A stretch of 64,000 nt of DNA, taken from contig UESW01004826.1 in assembly GCA_900491605.1 (NCBI GenBank), positions 600,958 to 664,957 on the forward strand. The letters are read 5' to 3'. Source of the DNA: Calamus simplicifolius (taxonomy: Eukaryota; Streptophyta; Magnoliopsida; Arecales; Arecaceae). Below are positions 1-13,371 of this stretch, piece after piece. The position numbers and the translations under genes are program-made. Below the pieces are notes generated by a model. The model saw only the letters and a list, made by a program, of their open reading frames with translations. It was not told the origin of the DNA and did not search any database. The first letter of the stretch is position 1. Each line of letters opens with the position of its first letter.

Positions 1-1570
1 TTATCCTTGGGATGGACTGGTTGGCCTCCTATCATGCTTCGGTGACTGTTTCAGGAAAATGGTGATCTTCAAAATCCCTAATCAGCCTGAATTCATTTTT
101 ACTGGAAGCCAGGAACACCTGGCTTCAGTGTTTGTATCAGCACTGCGGGCTGCCAAATACTTGATGAAGGGTGGCCAAGGGTTTCTTGCTGTGGTCAAGG
201 ACCTTCAGCAGAAAGAGGTGAAATTGGAGGATATTCCAGTGGCTATGGAGTTTCCTGACGTCTTCCCGGATGATTTGATCGAATTGCCTCCAGACCGGGA
301 AGTGGAGTTCACCATTGATTTGGTCCCTGGCACTGGACCTATATCCAAGGCCCCTTATCGTATGGCCCAGCTGAACTAAAAGAGTTGAAGAACCAATTGC
401 AAGAGCTCCTAGACCGGGGATTTATCAGACCGAGTGTCTCTCCTTGGGGTGCTCCAGTATTATTGTCAAAAGAAGGATGGGGAGTCTTCGGCTCTGCATT
501 GATTATCGAGAAATCAATAAGGTAACAGTGCGGAACAAGTATCCCTTGCCGAGGATCGATGATCTTTCGATCAACTCCAAGGAGCTCGGGTGTTCTCGAA
601 GATTGACCTTCGGTCAGGATACCATCAACTCAAGGTCCAGGCTGGAGATGTGCCTAAGACAGCATTCAGGACTAGGTATGGCCACTACGAGTTCTTGGTG
701 ATGCCGTTTGGGTTAACTAATGCCCCGGCAGCATTCATGGACTTGATGAACAGAATCTTTAAGCCATACTTAGACCAGTTTGTGGTGGTGTTCATTGATG
801 ACATCCTGGTGTATTCAAAAAGCCAGGAGGAACATATGGACCACCTGAGGATTGTTCTGCAAACCCTTCGAGAGAAAAGCTTTATGCCAAGTTGCAGAAA
901 TGTGATTTCTGGTTGAGCCAAGTATCATTCTTGGGTCACGTAATATCTAAAAATGGCATAACCGTGGACCCAAAGAAGATTGAGGCGGTCGTAAATTGGA
1001 GTCGACCTTCCAATGTATCTGAAGTCAGAAGCTTCGTAGGGCTGGCAGGATATTATCGCAGATTCGTGGAGGGCTTTTCTCGCATTGCTCTACCCCTGAC
1101 TCGCTTGACCCAAAAGCAAGCGAAGTTTGACTGGACTGAGGAGTGTGAAAAAAGTTTCCAGGAGCTGAAACAACGCCTAGTGTCAGCCCCCGTCCTTACC
1201 CTTCCGTCAGGATCTGGAGGATTCACTCTATACACGGATGCTTCTCGGAAGGGATTGGGATGTGTTCTGATGCAAAATGAGAAGGTGATAGCTTATGCCT
1301 CCAGACAGCTAAAGCCATACGAGCAAAATTATCTACTCATGACCTGGAGTTGGCTGCTGTGATTTTTGCCTTAAGATCTGGCGGCATTATCTATATGGAG
1401 AAGCATGTGATGTGTACACAGACCATAAAAGTCTGAAGTACATCTTCACTCAAAAGGAGTTAAACTTAAGACAAAGGAGGTGGATGGAGCTACTAAAAGA
1501 TTATGACCTGAACCTGTACTATCATCCAGGGAAGGCCAATGTGGTAGCTGATGCTCTGAGTAGGAAATCC
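1..1570 (+). pseudogene. pol: Chromovirus pol: protease end, reverse transcriptase, RNase H (broken)
   Basis: Bases 1-60 encode the tail of the aspartic protease. The RT region follows, with the palm-region motif (LVMPFG near 695-715) and the catalytic FIDD motif at about 791-802. RNase H begins with YTDAS near 1231 and continues through YTDHKSLKYI near 1412 to a DALSR motif near 1545-1565. The enzymes would copy element RNA into DNA in virus-like particles. Frames shift near 380, 470, 575, 885 and 1345, so no single protein can be made. The breaks are spread along the gene, which suggests ordinary decay plus possible assembly indels. Confidence 0.9.
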
Positions 1571-1784
1571 TCCTCGGAGTTAGCTTCTATGATCACCTCT
1601 CAGCCTCACATCCGGAGGGATCTTGAGAAGCTGGAGGTTGGATTGCGAGTACAACGGCCCGATGGACTTGTAGCAACACTTGTACTCCAACCAACTCTGT
1701 TAGACAGGATCAAGTCCTCCCAGAAAGAAGACTTGGACTTGCAAAAGATTAAAGAAGCAGTGAAGTCAGGGATTCAAAATGAAT

Positions 1785-3117
1785 TTGCTATAATGGAGGA
1801 TGGATCCCTGAGATTTGATGGCAGGCTCTGTGTGCCAAATGTGGTGGAACTAAGAGCAGAGATTCTGAAGGAGGCCCACTATTCTCCTTACACAGTGCAC
1901 CCCGGAGGTACCAAGATGTACAAAGACCTAAAGAAAATTTTGGTGGAAAGGAATGAAGAGCGAGATTGCTCAATACGTAGCCAAGTGTTTGGTATGTCAG
2001 CAAGTGAAGGCTGAGCATCAAAGGCCTGCGGGACCCCTTCAATCTCTGATGATTCCACAATGGAAATGGGAGAAGATCACTATGGACTTCGTGACTGGTC
2101 TGCCTAAGACCCCACGGAACAATGATGCGGTATGGGTCATTGTAGATAGATTAACGAAGTCAGCCCATTTCCTGCCATTCAGAGTTGGGATCTCTAGTGA
2201 GAGATTGGCCAACATGTATATTGAGCAAATTGTAAAGCTTCATGGTATTCCCGTATCTATTGTATCAGATAGGGATACTAGGTTTGTGTCCCAATTCTGG
2301 AAGAGTCTTCATAGAGCTCTGGGGACCAAATGAACTTCAGCACAGCCTTCCATCCTCAGACAGATGGGCAGTCTGAGAGAACCATACAAACCCTGGAGGA
2401 CATGTTGCGAGCCTGTGTGATGGACCTGGGTGGTGCTTGGGACAACCACTTATCTTTGGTGGAATTTGCTTACAATAATAGCTACCAGGCCAGTATCCAG
2501 ATGGCTCCATTTGAGGCCTTGTATGGTAGAAAATGCAGATCTCCCTTATGTTGGGATGATGTGGGGGAGAGAAAATTGTTGGGCCCTGAGCTGATTCGAC
2601 AGACAGTAGAAAAGGTACAACTGATCAAGGGACGACTCCGCACAGCTCAGAGCCGACAGAAGAGCTATGCTGATGTGAGGAGAAGGGAGCTAGAATTCCA
2701 AATTGGAGATCATGTCTTCTTGAAGATATCACCAACCAAAAATGTGATGAGATTTGGGATTAGAGGTAAACTGAGTCCACGATACATTGGACCATTTGAA
2801 ATTCTAAGCAAAGTAGGGGAGGTAGCTTATAGCTGGCATTACCTCCGGCACTCTCTGGGGTACACAATGTATTTCATGTATCTATGTTGAGAAAGTACAT
2901 TTCTGACCCCAGCCATGTGATACAGTTTGAGCCCATGCAGTTAAGGAAGGATCTAACGTATGAGGAGCATCCTGTGCGTATTGTGGACCGCAAGGATCAA
3001 GTTTTAAGACGGCGTAGTATTCCTTATGTCAAGGTTCAATGGACTAACCATTCTGAGAGGGAAGCTACTTGGGAGCTTGAGGAAGAAATTAAAGAAAAAT
3101 ATCCTCATTGTTTGTAA
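1785..3117 (+). pseudogene. pol: Chromovirus integrase with C-terminal chromodomain (broken)
   Basis: The zinc-binding H/C region lies around 1860-2010 (CLVCQQVKAEH near 1985). The core follows from about 2085, with the first catalytic aspartate in VIVDRLTKSAH, the second in VSDRDTRF and the glutamate in GQSERTIQ near 2360. After the C-terminal integrase fold (to about 2870) comes a chromodomain at about 2950-3117 with the hallmark VQWTNHSEREATWELE. Chromodomains of this class can target insertion to marked chromatin. Frameshifts sit near 1945, 2325 and 2855. The terminal segment after 2884 is a clean open stretch to a TAA at 3115-3117. Confidence 0.9.
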
Positions 3118-3209
3118 CTTAACATATGTAAAGAAGATTAATCATATGATAAAGCTTTGGATTTTAAATGTTATATGTGATACACCAATTTCGAGGCCGA
3201 AATTTTTAT

Positions 3210-3222
3210 AAGGAGGGGAGAA
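3210..3222 (+). other. Polypurine tract of chromovirus
   Basis: A purine run (aaggaggggagaa) directly abuts the LTR start at 3223. This is where plus-strand DNA synthesis of a Ty3/gypsy element is primed. Position and composition both fit. Confidence 0.8.
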
Positions 3223-3382
3223 TGTGAGCCCCGGATCCTCACCATGTGAGGATCCGTCTTCTTGGACCGGAGGAGGGGAGGCGCCGCAGCCGTACCGCAC
3301 GCGGGCGGCTCCCCAACATCGCCGGTCAAAGAGGGCGGCGCCCTCTTCTCTCTCTAGCACAGTGGAGGCCTCCCATGCCTCT

Positions 3383-3388
3383 ATAAAT
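3383..3388 (+). promoter_or_regulatory. TATA box of chromovirus LTR
   Basis: CTATAAATGGGG sits 160 bp into the LTR, followed by a purine-rich stretch and then the GC block. It is the best candidate for the RNA start of the element, at roughly 3410-3420. That would make the U3 unusually short and R/U5 long. Confidence 0.6.
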
Positions 3389-4721
3389 GGGGAGGAAGAG
3401 GGGAGCCTCTTCCTCCATCTATCGCCATCAAGAGCCGGTAATTCCCCCCCCCCCTTCTTCCACGATTTTTCTTGAGGCAGGGAGCGGGTGAACGGGAGGA
3501 ATTCCTCCCGTTACCGTGCCCGGCCGCTCGAGGCGGCCGGAGGAGCGGGGAGGGGAGGTGGCCGGCCGCCCGAGGCGGCCGGAGAAGGCATTGGAGGGCC
3601 GCCGGGCGGCCCTCCCTTCTTTTGGAGCCAAGCCGCTCCGTGGCTTGGTTCGGACCCGGCGGAGTGCCCGCCGGCTCGCTGGGCCCGGGCTGCTGTCGGC
3701 GGCCTCCACCGGCGCCGGGGCAGCGTCCGGTGGAGGTCTGGCGGCCATGGTGGCCGGCCGTGCCACCGGCACGGATAGAAGCCGCGGCGGGCAACAGGAG
3801 AGAGAGGGAAATAGAGGAAGAGAGAGAAGAGGAGGAGCTCGGCCACGGCGACGGCCGGCCCCGGGCCGATCGGCGGTGGCCGGGCCCCTCCGGGAAGTGG
3901 CCGGCGGCGGCCCCGGCCGCCGGCACATGCTTCCCCTGTTTCGTTCGAAACAGGGGAGGCGGGCGGGTGATGAGGGGGGAGCGGGCCGATTCGGGCCGTT
4001 CCCCCATTTTGGGCCCTATTGGGCCATTTCGCGAGCAATTTTTGGGCCACGATTTGAACCTTGTATTGGGCCAAAAATGGAAAAATAAAAGTATGCCCCG
4101 GATCAGTGTTGATTCTAGTTTCTGGAGTATTTTATTTTTCCATTTGGGCTTATGTAGTGGGAGATATTCAAGCCCCAAGTTGGACCCGGGATTAAAATTG
4201 GGTAGAGCTAAAAGCTATTTTGATATGCTACTTTTGGGGACTAAAATTGGGAAATTGATGCTGTAGGTACCCAGGTGCTTAAATAGCCGAATTACATCTT
4301 TGGATTAGCGCCAGGAGGTAAGTAAGCCATTTATTATAATTTTCATAATTTATTTAAATATGAAAATTATGGATATATTACATTATTTCGAAAAAAATGA
4401 GACAAAATGGAATTTTGTTATACAATTGGGAATCTGCTATAATATATGTGATTACTGATATTTTGCAAAGTAATGGATTATAAATGTGCAAAAATTGAAT
4501 GATGTGATTATTTGGCTTTGCAAAATATACTGGTATTATTGATGTATTTTATGCTATAAATGTACAAACCACTGTATATATGATATGAGGAGCTTATGCT
4601 CATGATGATGCATGATGTACTATATGCAAATATGATGATGATATGTGTCGCCGCGGTTCTCATATGATGTGAAATGCCGAGAGATACGAGATCCACCTCT
4701 ACAGGGGGAGATATGTGGAGG

Positions 4722-4816
4722 ACACACATCTAGAGGATGTGATGTGATTGATATATTGCATAACGCACACACATCTAGAGGATGTGTGTGATTGATTATG
4801 ATATATGGCATAACGC
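4722..4816 (+). repeat. Two-copy tandem repeat inside the LTR
   Basis: Copies at about 4722-4766 and 4767-4816 share ACACACATCTAGAGGATGTG, then an ATTGAT...ATAACGC end. The second copy carries a few extra bases. It is a local duplication with no coding potential. Confidence 0.7.
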
Positions 4817-5407
4817 TGGTACTAGGACCCTTTCTCTTAGGGGACATTAAAGAGTGATACATCAGATGGGTGTTGTAGGGCCGTGGGACACATAAGAAAT
4901 AAATTATATGAATACAGTGGATTTGTTTACATTGCATATTCAGCATTTATTGTATAATTAAGCTTCCAAAATTATTTGAGCTGATGATATACATGTTTTG
5001 ATAACATGATGAATGTATTTGAAATTGAAAGTTTTATACATGAAAATATGGTTTGATAATATTTTGACGAAATGATTATTTAATAGTAGGCTTACTTATT
5101 GAGTGTAAGCTCATAAATCTTACAATGTTTTTTAGAGCCACAGAACTGAAGAATGGGATCTGGGGTAGTTGGAGCTTCATTCAGAGGAAACTAAAATCCA
5201 ACATTTTGTTGTAACCCCAGTGACTTATGTATGATGGGCATGTAGCCTAAAACCTATGATTATGATTTGTATTAAGAACCATTTAAATTGGACGATATAT
5301 AGTTATTACCACTTCTGGTATTAAATGCTATATTTCGGAACGCCTTGCATGCCAGGCATGCGGCGGGTTGCCACCCCTAGATCCAATATAGGGTCTGGGG
5401 CGTGACA

Positions 5408-6144
5408 ATATTTAAGCGTTCTCCTATTTTCTTCCTATCTCTCTCCATTTTTTTCCCTTCCTACCATCACTTGGTGCTCACATGGAGGCTAAGATGGTGT
5501 TAAAAAAGAGAGAGAGATAAAAGGAACCAGAAAGCATACATGCAGCACACTGTACCTAAGTTCTATCCTTTAAATTCACTGCAGATAATGTAGTAGAATT
5601 AAAGTTTAATAGAGTAATTTCATAGGATTTTCGAACAAGGATTACTTGCAAGAATATAGAAGCTAGTGAATATTGTGAATCTGATCCATCTTTCAATGGA
5701 TCAAGACAATGTTAAAGTTCAGATGGTAACCAAATGACTTTTTTACTGACTTTGGTGGTACCTTTGCAGTCGGGGTGTGTGATATTTGGTAGTCTTTTGC
5801 ATCAGAGCATGTTAAGATCTTCATTATAGAGGTAGAACACTAACAAAATAAAATCGACAAGAGAAAAATTGATGGTGTCTGAATGCTTGTATTTTTTTGC
5901 AGATCATCTCATGAATCTGTTCAACGCTTGCTTAGGGTCAACCCCTTAATTAAAAGAACCAGAATACTGCATGTGCCATGTATATGATCAAAAGGGGAAA
6001 AGAATCATGGGGAGGTTCAATCTTCCTTTTTGTACTCTGGACCATTAAGCACATGTATGGTGATAACAAGATAGAGCTTCAAGAATGGCCCAAAAGATTT
6101 GTATCTTTTTTTGGAAACATGGCAATGTGGAGCTCTATGGAAAC
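5408..6144. other. Intergenic spacer, no gene seen
   Basis: The stretch between the chromovirus LTR and the hAT element is AT-rich with only short chance frames. I see no conserved protein signal, RNA gene or repeat structure in it. Confidence 0.5.
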
Positions 6145-6173
6145 TAGAGTTGGACACTGGTCGTACCATGCCA
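6145..6173 (+). repeat. Left TIR of hAT element
   Basis: It pairs with 9204-9233 with four substitutions and one single-base gap in the first 29 bases. It is followed by GGCACCAGGCCCATTGGG, a start of the subterminal GC-rich repeats. Confidence 0.85.
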
Positions 6174-6949
6174 GGCACCAGGCCCATTGGGTCGCCCCCA
6201 TAGCGATGTCGTAATTGGCACGGCCCAGTAACAAACAGGCCATGCCAGATATGGTACGGTAAAAAAAATTAAGACCCAGCACGGCCTGTGGCCCAAAATG
6301 GACCATGGGCCGTGCCGAGCCTGAGCCGTGCTTAGCCCCTAACGGCTGTTTCTAGCTGTTTTCAATGGCTAAAAATGGCTATATAGCCGTTTAGGAGGGG
6401 TTTTGATCATTTACCCCTCCCTCCAATAGCCATAAACAGCTATATTGAAGGGTATTTTTGAAAAAAAAATGGGACTTCTATAAATAGTTCATTTCTTCCT
6501 CATTCTCATCACATCAAATCAACTCTTCTTTCCTTCTCTACTACTATTTCTCTCTTTTAGCAAGTGCTCTAGCAGACTAGTAATTTAATTTTAGTTTGCA
6601 AGTGTTCTGGCAAGTGGTATGTGCTCTAGCAAATGTTTAAGTGCTAGCTACACAAGAGGAGGTTCTTATTGAGAAGTACAAGAGAAAGAAGGTCATTTCT
6701 TGTTGAGAGGCGAGAGCATAAGAGAAAGCTCACAAATCTTGGCTCCATGCCTCCACCTCTGATCCTCTTCTCAATTTTTTTCTTGTGGTTAGTTTTTATT
6801 TTTTTTGCATTCATTAATTAAAAATTTTAGATATGATATCTTTAACGAAAGTAATTTTAACATGCACCCTTTTTTGAGGATGAGAAACTAATCCCCAACC
6901 CCAACCCCGAGTTCCCTCTAGAGCTAGTGTCAGTGAATGTCAAACATCT

Positions 6950-8828
6950 TCTCGTAAGAGGACTAGTGATGTTTGGAATGATTTCGATAGAATTATGGTT
7001 GATGGAGTCTACAAAGCAAAATATAGAAAATGTGCAAAACTTTACAGTTATACTAGTAATGGAGGAATAGGGCATTTAAAATGACATCAAGAGACTCATA
7101 GGATGCATGTTTCCCATCAGTAATGTACCCTTAATATACAAGAGGGATCACTTGTAGGTAATTTTGCATATAATCATAAAAATCAGAGGAAATTACTTGT
7201 AAGATGGATAGTTCAGGATGAATTACCTTTTAGTTTATCTGAATCTTATAATTTTGAATGATATGTTCAATTAGGCCTACAACCTGCTTATAGAAGAACT
7301 AGTAGGCGTACATTAGAAGAGTGGCTATGACAAACTTTTTAGCAATGAAACAAAGTTTAATTGAAACGCTCTCAAATTTAAATGCTAGAGTTTCTTTAAC
7401 TTCTGATATTTGATCAGTATATGTAGGTAGTAATTGTTTTATTGCTATTACTACTCATTATATTGATAATGATTGGCAACTAAATAAATAAATTCTTGCT
7501 TTTCGTACTTTTGATTTTTTGCAGGATAACAAATTTCAAATGCTATTATCAAACTGCATGCTCATATAATATTAATAATAAAATAATGTCTATTACTTTT
7601 GATAATGCATCTAATAATAATTCTACTGTTGCATTATTAAATGACTCTTTGCATCCCATTTTAAATGGATAATTATTTCATATTAGATGTGCATGTCATA
7701 TATTAAATCTTTCTGTTCAATCTGGTATGGATATAATTCAAGAGGTTTTTCAAAAATTAAAATGTGGTTTCTTTTATTCATGCTTCAAGGTCAAGACTTC
7801 AAGAATTTAAACAATTATGTATAGATCATGGTAAATATTTTAAAAAATTTAAACTTGATGTAATTACTCATTGGAATAGTACCTATACCATGATACATGA
7901 TGTATATCCATATAAGAACTTATTAAGTATTATATTAATGATCGTGGATTAGGATTTACATTGAGATTAGCATCAAGGTAAAATTTTAAAGGATCTTTTT
8001 ATTATTTTTTATGATGCTACAAATGTTCTTTCAGGTATTTATTATCCAACTTATTCATTTTTACAAAAGTATATGTAATTAGTAAAAAATTTAAAGAATA
8101 TATATCTCATGAAGTTTTAATGCCTATATATATAATATGAAAACTAAATGGAATGAATATCGGAATAGGATATGTCATTGCATAACTTAGCTACTATTTT
8201 TTATCCTAGAGTTAAATTAAATGGCATAAACTTTTTAATTAATCAATATTGTGAAAACATGAATCAAAATCCTAAACCTACTAAAGATGAGGTAGCACGA
8301 CTTCTTAATGATATTTATGCTTTATATAATAAAAAATCTGTAGATCTAGAATATCTGCTCAAAGCTCTGCTTCTTCTTCTAGATCTTGTTCGTTATTTAT
8401 TTTTTATTCATTAGAAGATATGCACATGCTTCATCTTCTTCATCTTTTTATCTTTAAGTAATGAATTAAAATTTTATTTACAAAACGATCTTCATTCTGC
8501 ATATGATGAAGATCAAATAGAGAGTCTAGTTATATTAGCTTTGTAGAAGAGTCTTATAAATCAATATCCTATTATGTCTACCATTACACGGGATATTTTA
8601 GCTATGCCGATGTCTATAGTAGCATCAAAATCCGCTTTCAGAATAAGTCGACGTGTTCTGAACGAAAAGAGAAGTAGGATGACTGGCGAGACGATTGAGA
8701 TGCTTCTCTGCCTCAAAGATTGGTTGGATGCTGAGGCGAGGCTTCAAGATAAAGGTGAACATGACTTAACCAGCGAAGATGATGATGACATAAATACTAC
8801 TATGAGTGAGTCATTTCTATTTTTATAA
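6950..8828 (+). pseudogene. hAT transposase remnant (BED finger, core, dimerisation domain)
   Basis: At about 6955-7110 the reading resembles a BED zinc finger (DVWNDFDRI ... SYTSNGGIGHLK then H-x3-H), but a TGA follows GHLK and a conserved cysteine seems replaced. At 7764-7952 comes a hAT core segment with the typical THWNSTYTMIHD motif. At 8172-8414 there is the segment with ATIFYPRVKLN before the C-terminal region. At 8574-8780 is a degraded hATC dimerisation domain (LAMPMSIVASKSAFRISRRVL then LCLKDWL). Stops and frameshifts separate all pieces, so no transposase can be made. In intact relatives it cuts and pastes the element in the nucleus. Confidence 0.85.
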
Positions 8829-9203
8829 TATATATTTTTATTTTTTAATTGTTAAAGTGAGTAATCTCTATTTTTTCTTCTTTCTTATTGTATTCTAGAG
8901 ATCAGGCCTAGCCCCCTTCCCTTCATGTACCATTTTGATTTTAAATTAATAAACTGGTAGGGGTCTATGCCAAACCCCTCACCATTAAGGTGGCTTCATA
9001 TTAATAAATTTCTTTATTTTTAATATTTTTTTAATTTATTTAATTTTTTTAAAAAAAATTTCAGGTCCTGATGGGCCCATCGTGCTGGCCCGATGGGCGG
9101 CACGATAGGCCAGCCCAGGCCCGTCATGGGCTATACCGTGCGGGGCTCGAAAAATCCTTTTTTTGAGCCCGGCATGGCATGGTTTAATGGATCATGCTGG
9201 CCC

Positions 9204-9233
9204 ATGGACGGTACGATCCAGTGCCCATCTCTA
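9204..9233 (-). repeat. Right TIR of hAT element
   Basis: Its reverse complement starts TAGAGATGGGCACTGGATCG and pairs with 6145-6173. The flanking CTGAAAAC is the presumed right copy of the target-site duplication. Confidence 0.85.
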
Positions 9234-10035
9234 CTGAAAACTCGTAAGAGTGAAATATAGAAATATATATGGACTATGGATGAGCCTCATGAACAAGAAT
9301 CAGGGGAGTTTGTGCAATGTAGTACAATAGATTGGAATAGTTTTAAAATCTTCTACTGGTTTGGTTAGCAATTCGGTTAGTCTCTGGTTGATGAAGGTTA
9401 CCAACCCTAGGTTTGAGTTTGAGAATGCCTGCGCTGCAAATAGAATTCTCCAGTGAAAAACTTATTAGCTTCTCACATTTTTTTTAATCAAGGGTGAGTG
9501 TTTCATTTTAACAACTATAGAATATAATGACACTTGCTTAACAAAATGAAAAAGCCCACGATAACATGCAAGAAACTGAATAGAACTTTTGTATAAATAA
9601 GGTCGTCCTATAAATTTTAATATTATTTTTATTGTTGATAAATCTTTCTGATGAATCTATTCAAGTTCAACCGCACTACAGAAGAAGGTTGAGTGTGAAT
9701 CTATGTTTCTGACTCAATCAATTCCAGAGGATATTGGGGGGTGGGCACTTTGGGACGATCAAGTTGAACCTTGATTACTTATTTGAATTGTCACTTCTAA
9801 ATCTAATTTACTTCAGGTAATATTTAATTAAATGGAGCAAGACAAGCTCAAAAGAAAATATAAAAATCTTTAGAATACAAGGATAATCCATATTAAAACC
9901 AAACCAAATAAATTGTCTCTCGAGCATACCTCAACACTATAGAAAAAAAAAAAAAAAAAAAAAGGAAAGAAGTTAGAATATTTTTATTTGGAAGTATTTT
10001 AAATAGAGAAAGAAAAGATTTAAAGAAAGGATTTA

Positions 10036-10271
10036 AGAATATTTTAATATTTTTTTAAATTGTTTAATAGTAATAATTTTCAATTAAAAGATCTACAAAG
10101 ATTTATTTTTCTTTATTTAAGGTAAGTATGAAAAAAAAATTCTTGTATATTTATTACTTTTAGTAACTCGCCGTTTCTTATGGCTTACTTTGCGGGATTC
10201 AATCCTGTGGAACCCAGAATATTTTTAATATTTTTTTAAATTCTTTAATAGTAATAATTTTTCAATTAAAG
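10036..10271. repeat. Dispersed direct repeat, two ~55-bp copies
   Basis: Copies at 10036-10089 and 10216-10271 share the order AGAATATTTT, TTTAATAGTAATAATTTT, CAATTAAA with a few indels. They are separated by about 125 bp of unrelated sequence. Confidence 0.6.
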
Positions 10272-10331
10272 TTTTCATGGATATTGTATTGGATACTATT
10301 TTATTCACCGTATCAAACACAGCTCAAATAA

Positions 10332-10332
<1 letters not shown>

Positions 10333-10366
<34 letters not shown>
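10333..10366. repeat. (TA)n microsatellite
   Basis: About 17 TA units without interruption, just upstream of the ubiquitin locus. Confidence 0.9.
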
Positions 10367-10370
<4 letters not shown>

Positions 10371-10440
10371 TTGCCTTAATTTTTAAATCTTCTTGACCCA
10401 CTTTGGAAAGAAGAAAGCGGAAAACCGGCCGAAGAAAGAA

Positions 10441-13110
<2,670 letters not shown>

Positions 13111-13117
13111 ACGCATG

Positions 13118-13129
13118 ACGTATATACGT
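13118..13129. promoter_or_regulatory. Palindromic double-ACGT element upstream of FTSH2
   Basis: ACGTATATACGT is a perfect 12-bp palindrome, preceded by TG and followed by GTG, so each half resembles a bZIP/bHLH ACGT core. It lies about 90 bp upstream of the first TATA box of the FtsH gene. A role in light or stress control is inference from motif type only. Confidence 0.45.
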
Positions 13130-13214
13130 GTGTTAAGGGCATGAATGAATGAAGCGAGAGAAGCCGACGAACTTCGACGAAGAAAATTCCTCTCCTTTCC
13201 TTTCCTTTCCCCTC

Positions 13215-13297
13215 TCCCTATTTAAACGCCCTCAATCTCTCCCTTCGAAGCCCCTCTCTCTATTTAAGGCCCCTCACTCTCTCCCTTCCAGGAAGGC
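13215..13297 (+). promoter_or_regulatory. Duplicated core promoter of FTSH2 (two TATTTAA boxes)
   Basis: TATTTAAA at 13219-13226 and TATTTAA at 13261-13267 sit in two imperfect ~42-bp tandem copies. Each has a CCCTC-rich stretch followed by TCTCTCCCTTC. Transcription is expected 30 bp downstream of either box, which fits a leader exon ending at 13371. Confidence 0.6.
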
Positions 13298-13371
13298 GAT
13301 TTCCCTCGCAGATAAAGCAGGCCAATCCACTGAGAGCGAGGAGGAGGAGCTCCAGGCTCCTCACTTCAACG

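Larger units (their letters stand above)
1..5407 (+). mobile_element. Ty3/gypsy chromovirus (Tekay/Del-like), 3' part, decayed
   Basis: The window opens inside a Ty3/gypsy retrotransposon. Reading left to right it shows the end of the protease (LGMDWL motif), reverse transcriptase, RNase H, integrase, a chromodomain, a polypurine tract and one LTR. That domain order with a chromodomain after integrase is the chromovirus plan, and the long LTR suits the Tekay/Del group. Gag, the 5' LTR and the left target site lie outside the window, so the insertion cannot be dated from LTR divergence. Coding frames are broken at about eight places, so this copy is not autonomous. Clade placement is inference from LTR length and the chromodomain. 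Confidence 0.93.
3223..5407 (+). repeat. 3' LTR of chromovirus, about 2185 bp
   Basis: The LTR starts TGTGAGCC right after the polypurine tract and ends GGGGCGTGACA, giving TG...CA ends with an imperfect short inverted repeat. It has a TATA box near its left end, a very GC-rich block (about 3430-4000, crowded with GGCCGG) and an AT-rich right half. Long overlapping frames on both strands in the GC block are a product of base composition. No sister LTR is in view to confirm the right boundary, which rests on the CGTGACA ending. Confidence 0.8.
6145..9233 (+). mobile_element. hAT-superfamily DNA transposon, decayed, with TIRs and TSD
   Basis: The ends are imperfect inverted repeats. The left begins TAGAGTTGGACACTGG and the right, read in reverse complement, begins TAGAGATGGGCACTGG; the match continues through TCGTACC. 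The outer 8 bases are ATGGAAAC (6137-6144) and CTGAAAAC (9234-9241), equal at six of eight positions and of the size hAT transposases create. GGCCCAT/GGCACGG words crowd both subterminal zones, where such transposases bind. Inside are pieces of a hAT transposase on the plus strand with many stops. The element is an old, immobile copy. Confidence 0.88.
9242..10440. other. Intergenic AT-rich spacer with simple repeats
   Basis: No gene is seen. It contains a run of about 21 A at 9943-9963, two similar ~55-bp AT-rich copies (10036-10089 and 10216-10271) and a TA dinucleotide run at 10333-10366. Confidence 0.6.

Noticed and set aside
3381..4266. Long overlapping open frames on both strands (264 and 265 codons) in the GC-rich block
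   Set aside because: They sit within an LTR, follow base composition, overlap each other in several frames and show only Arg/Gly/Pro-rich low-complexity protein.
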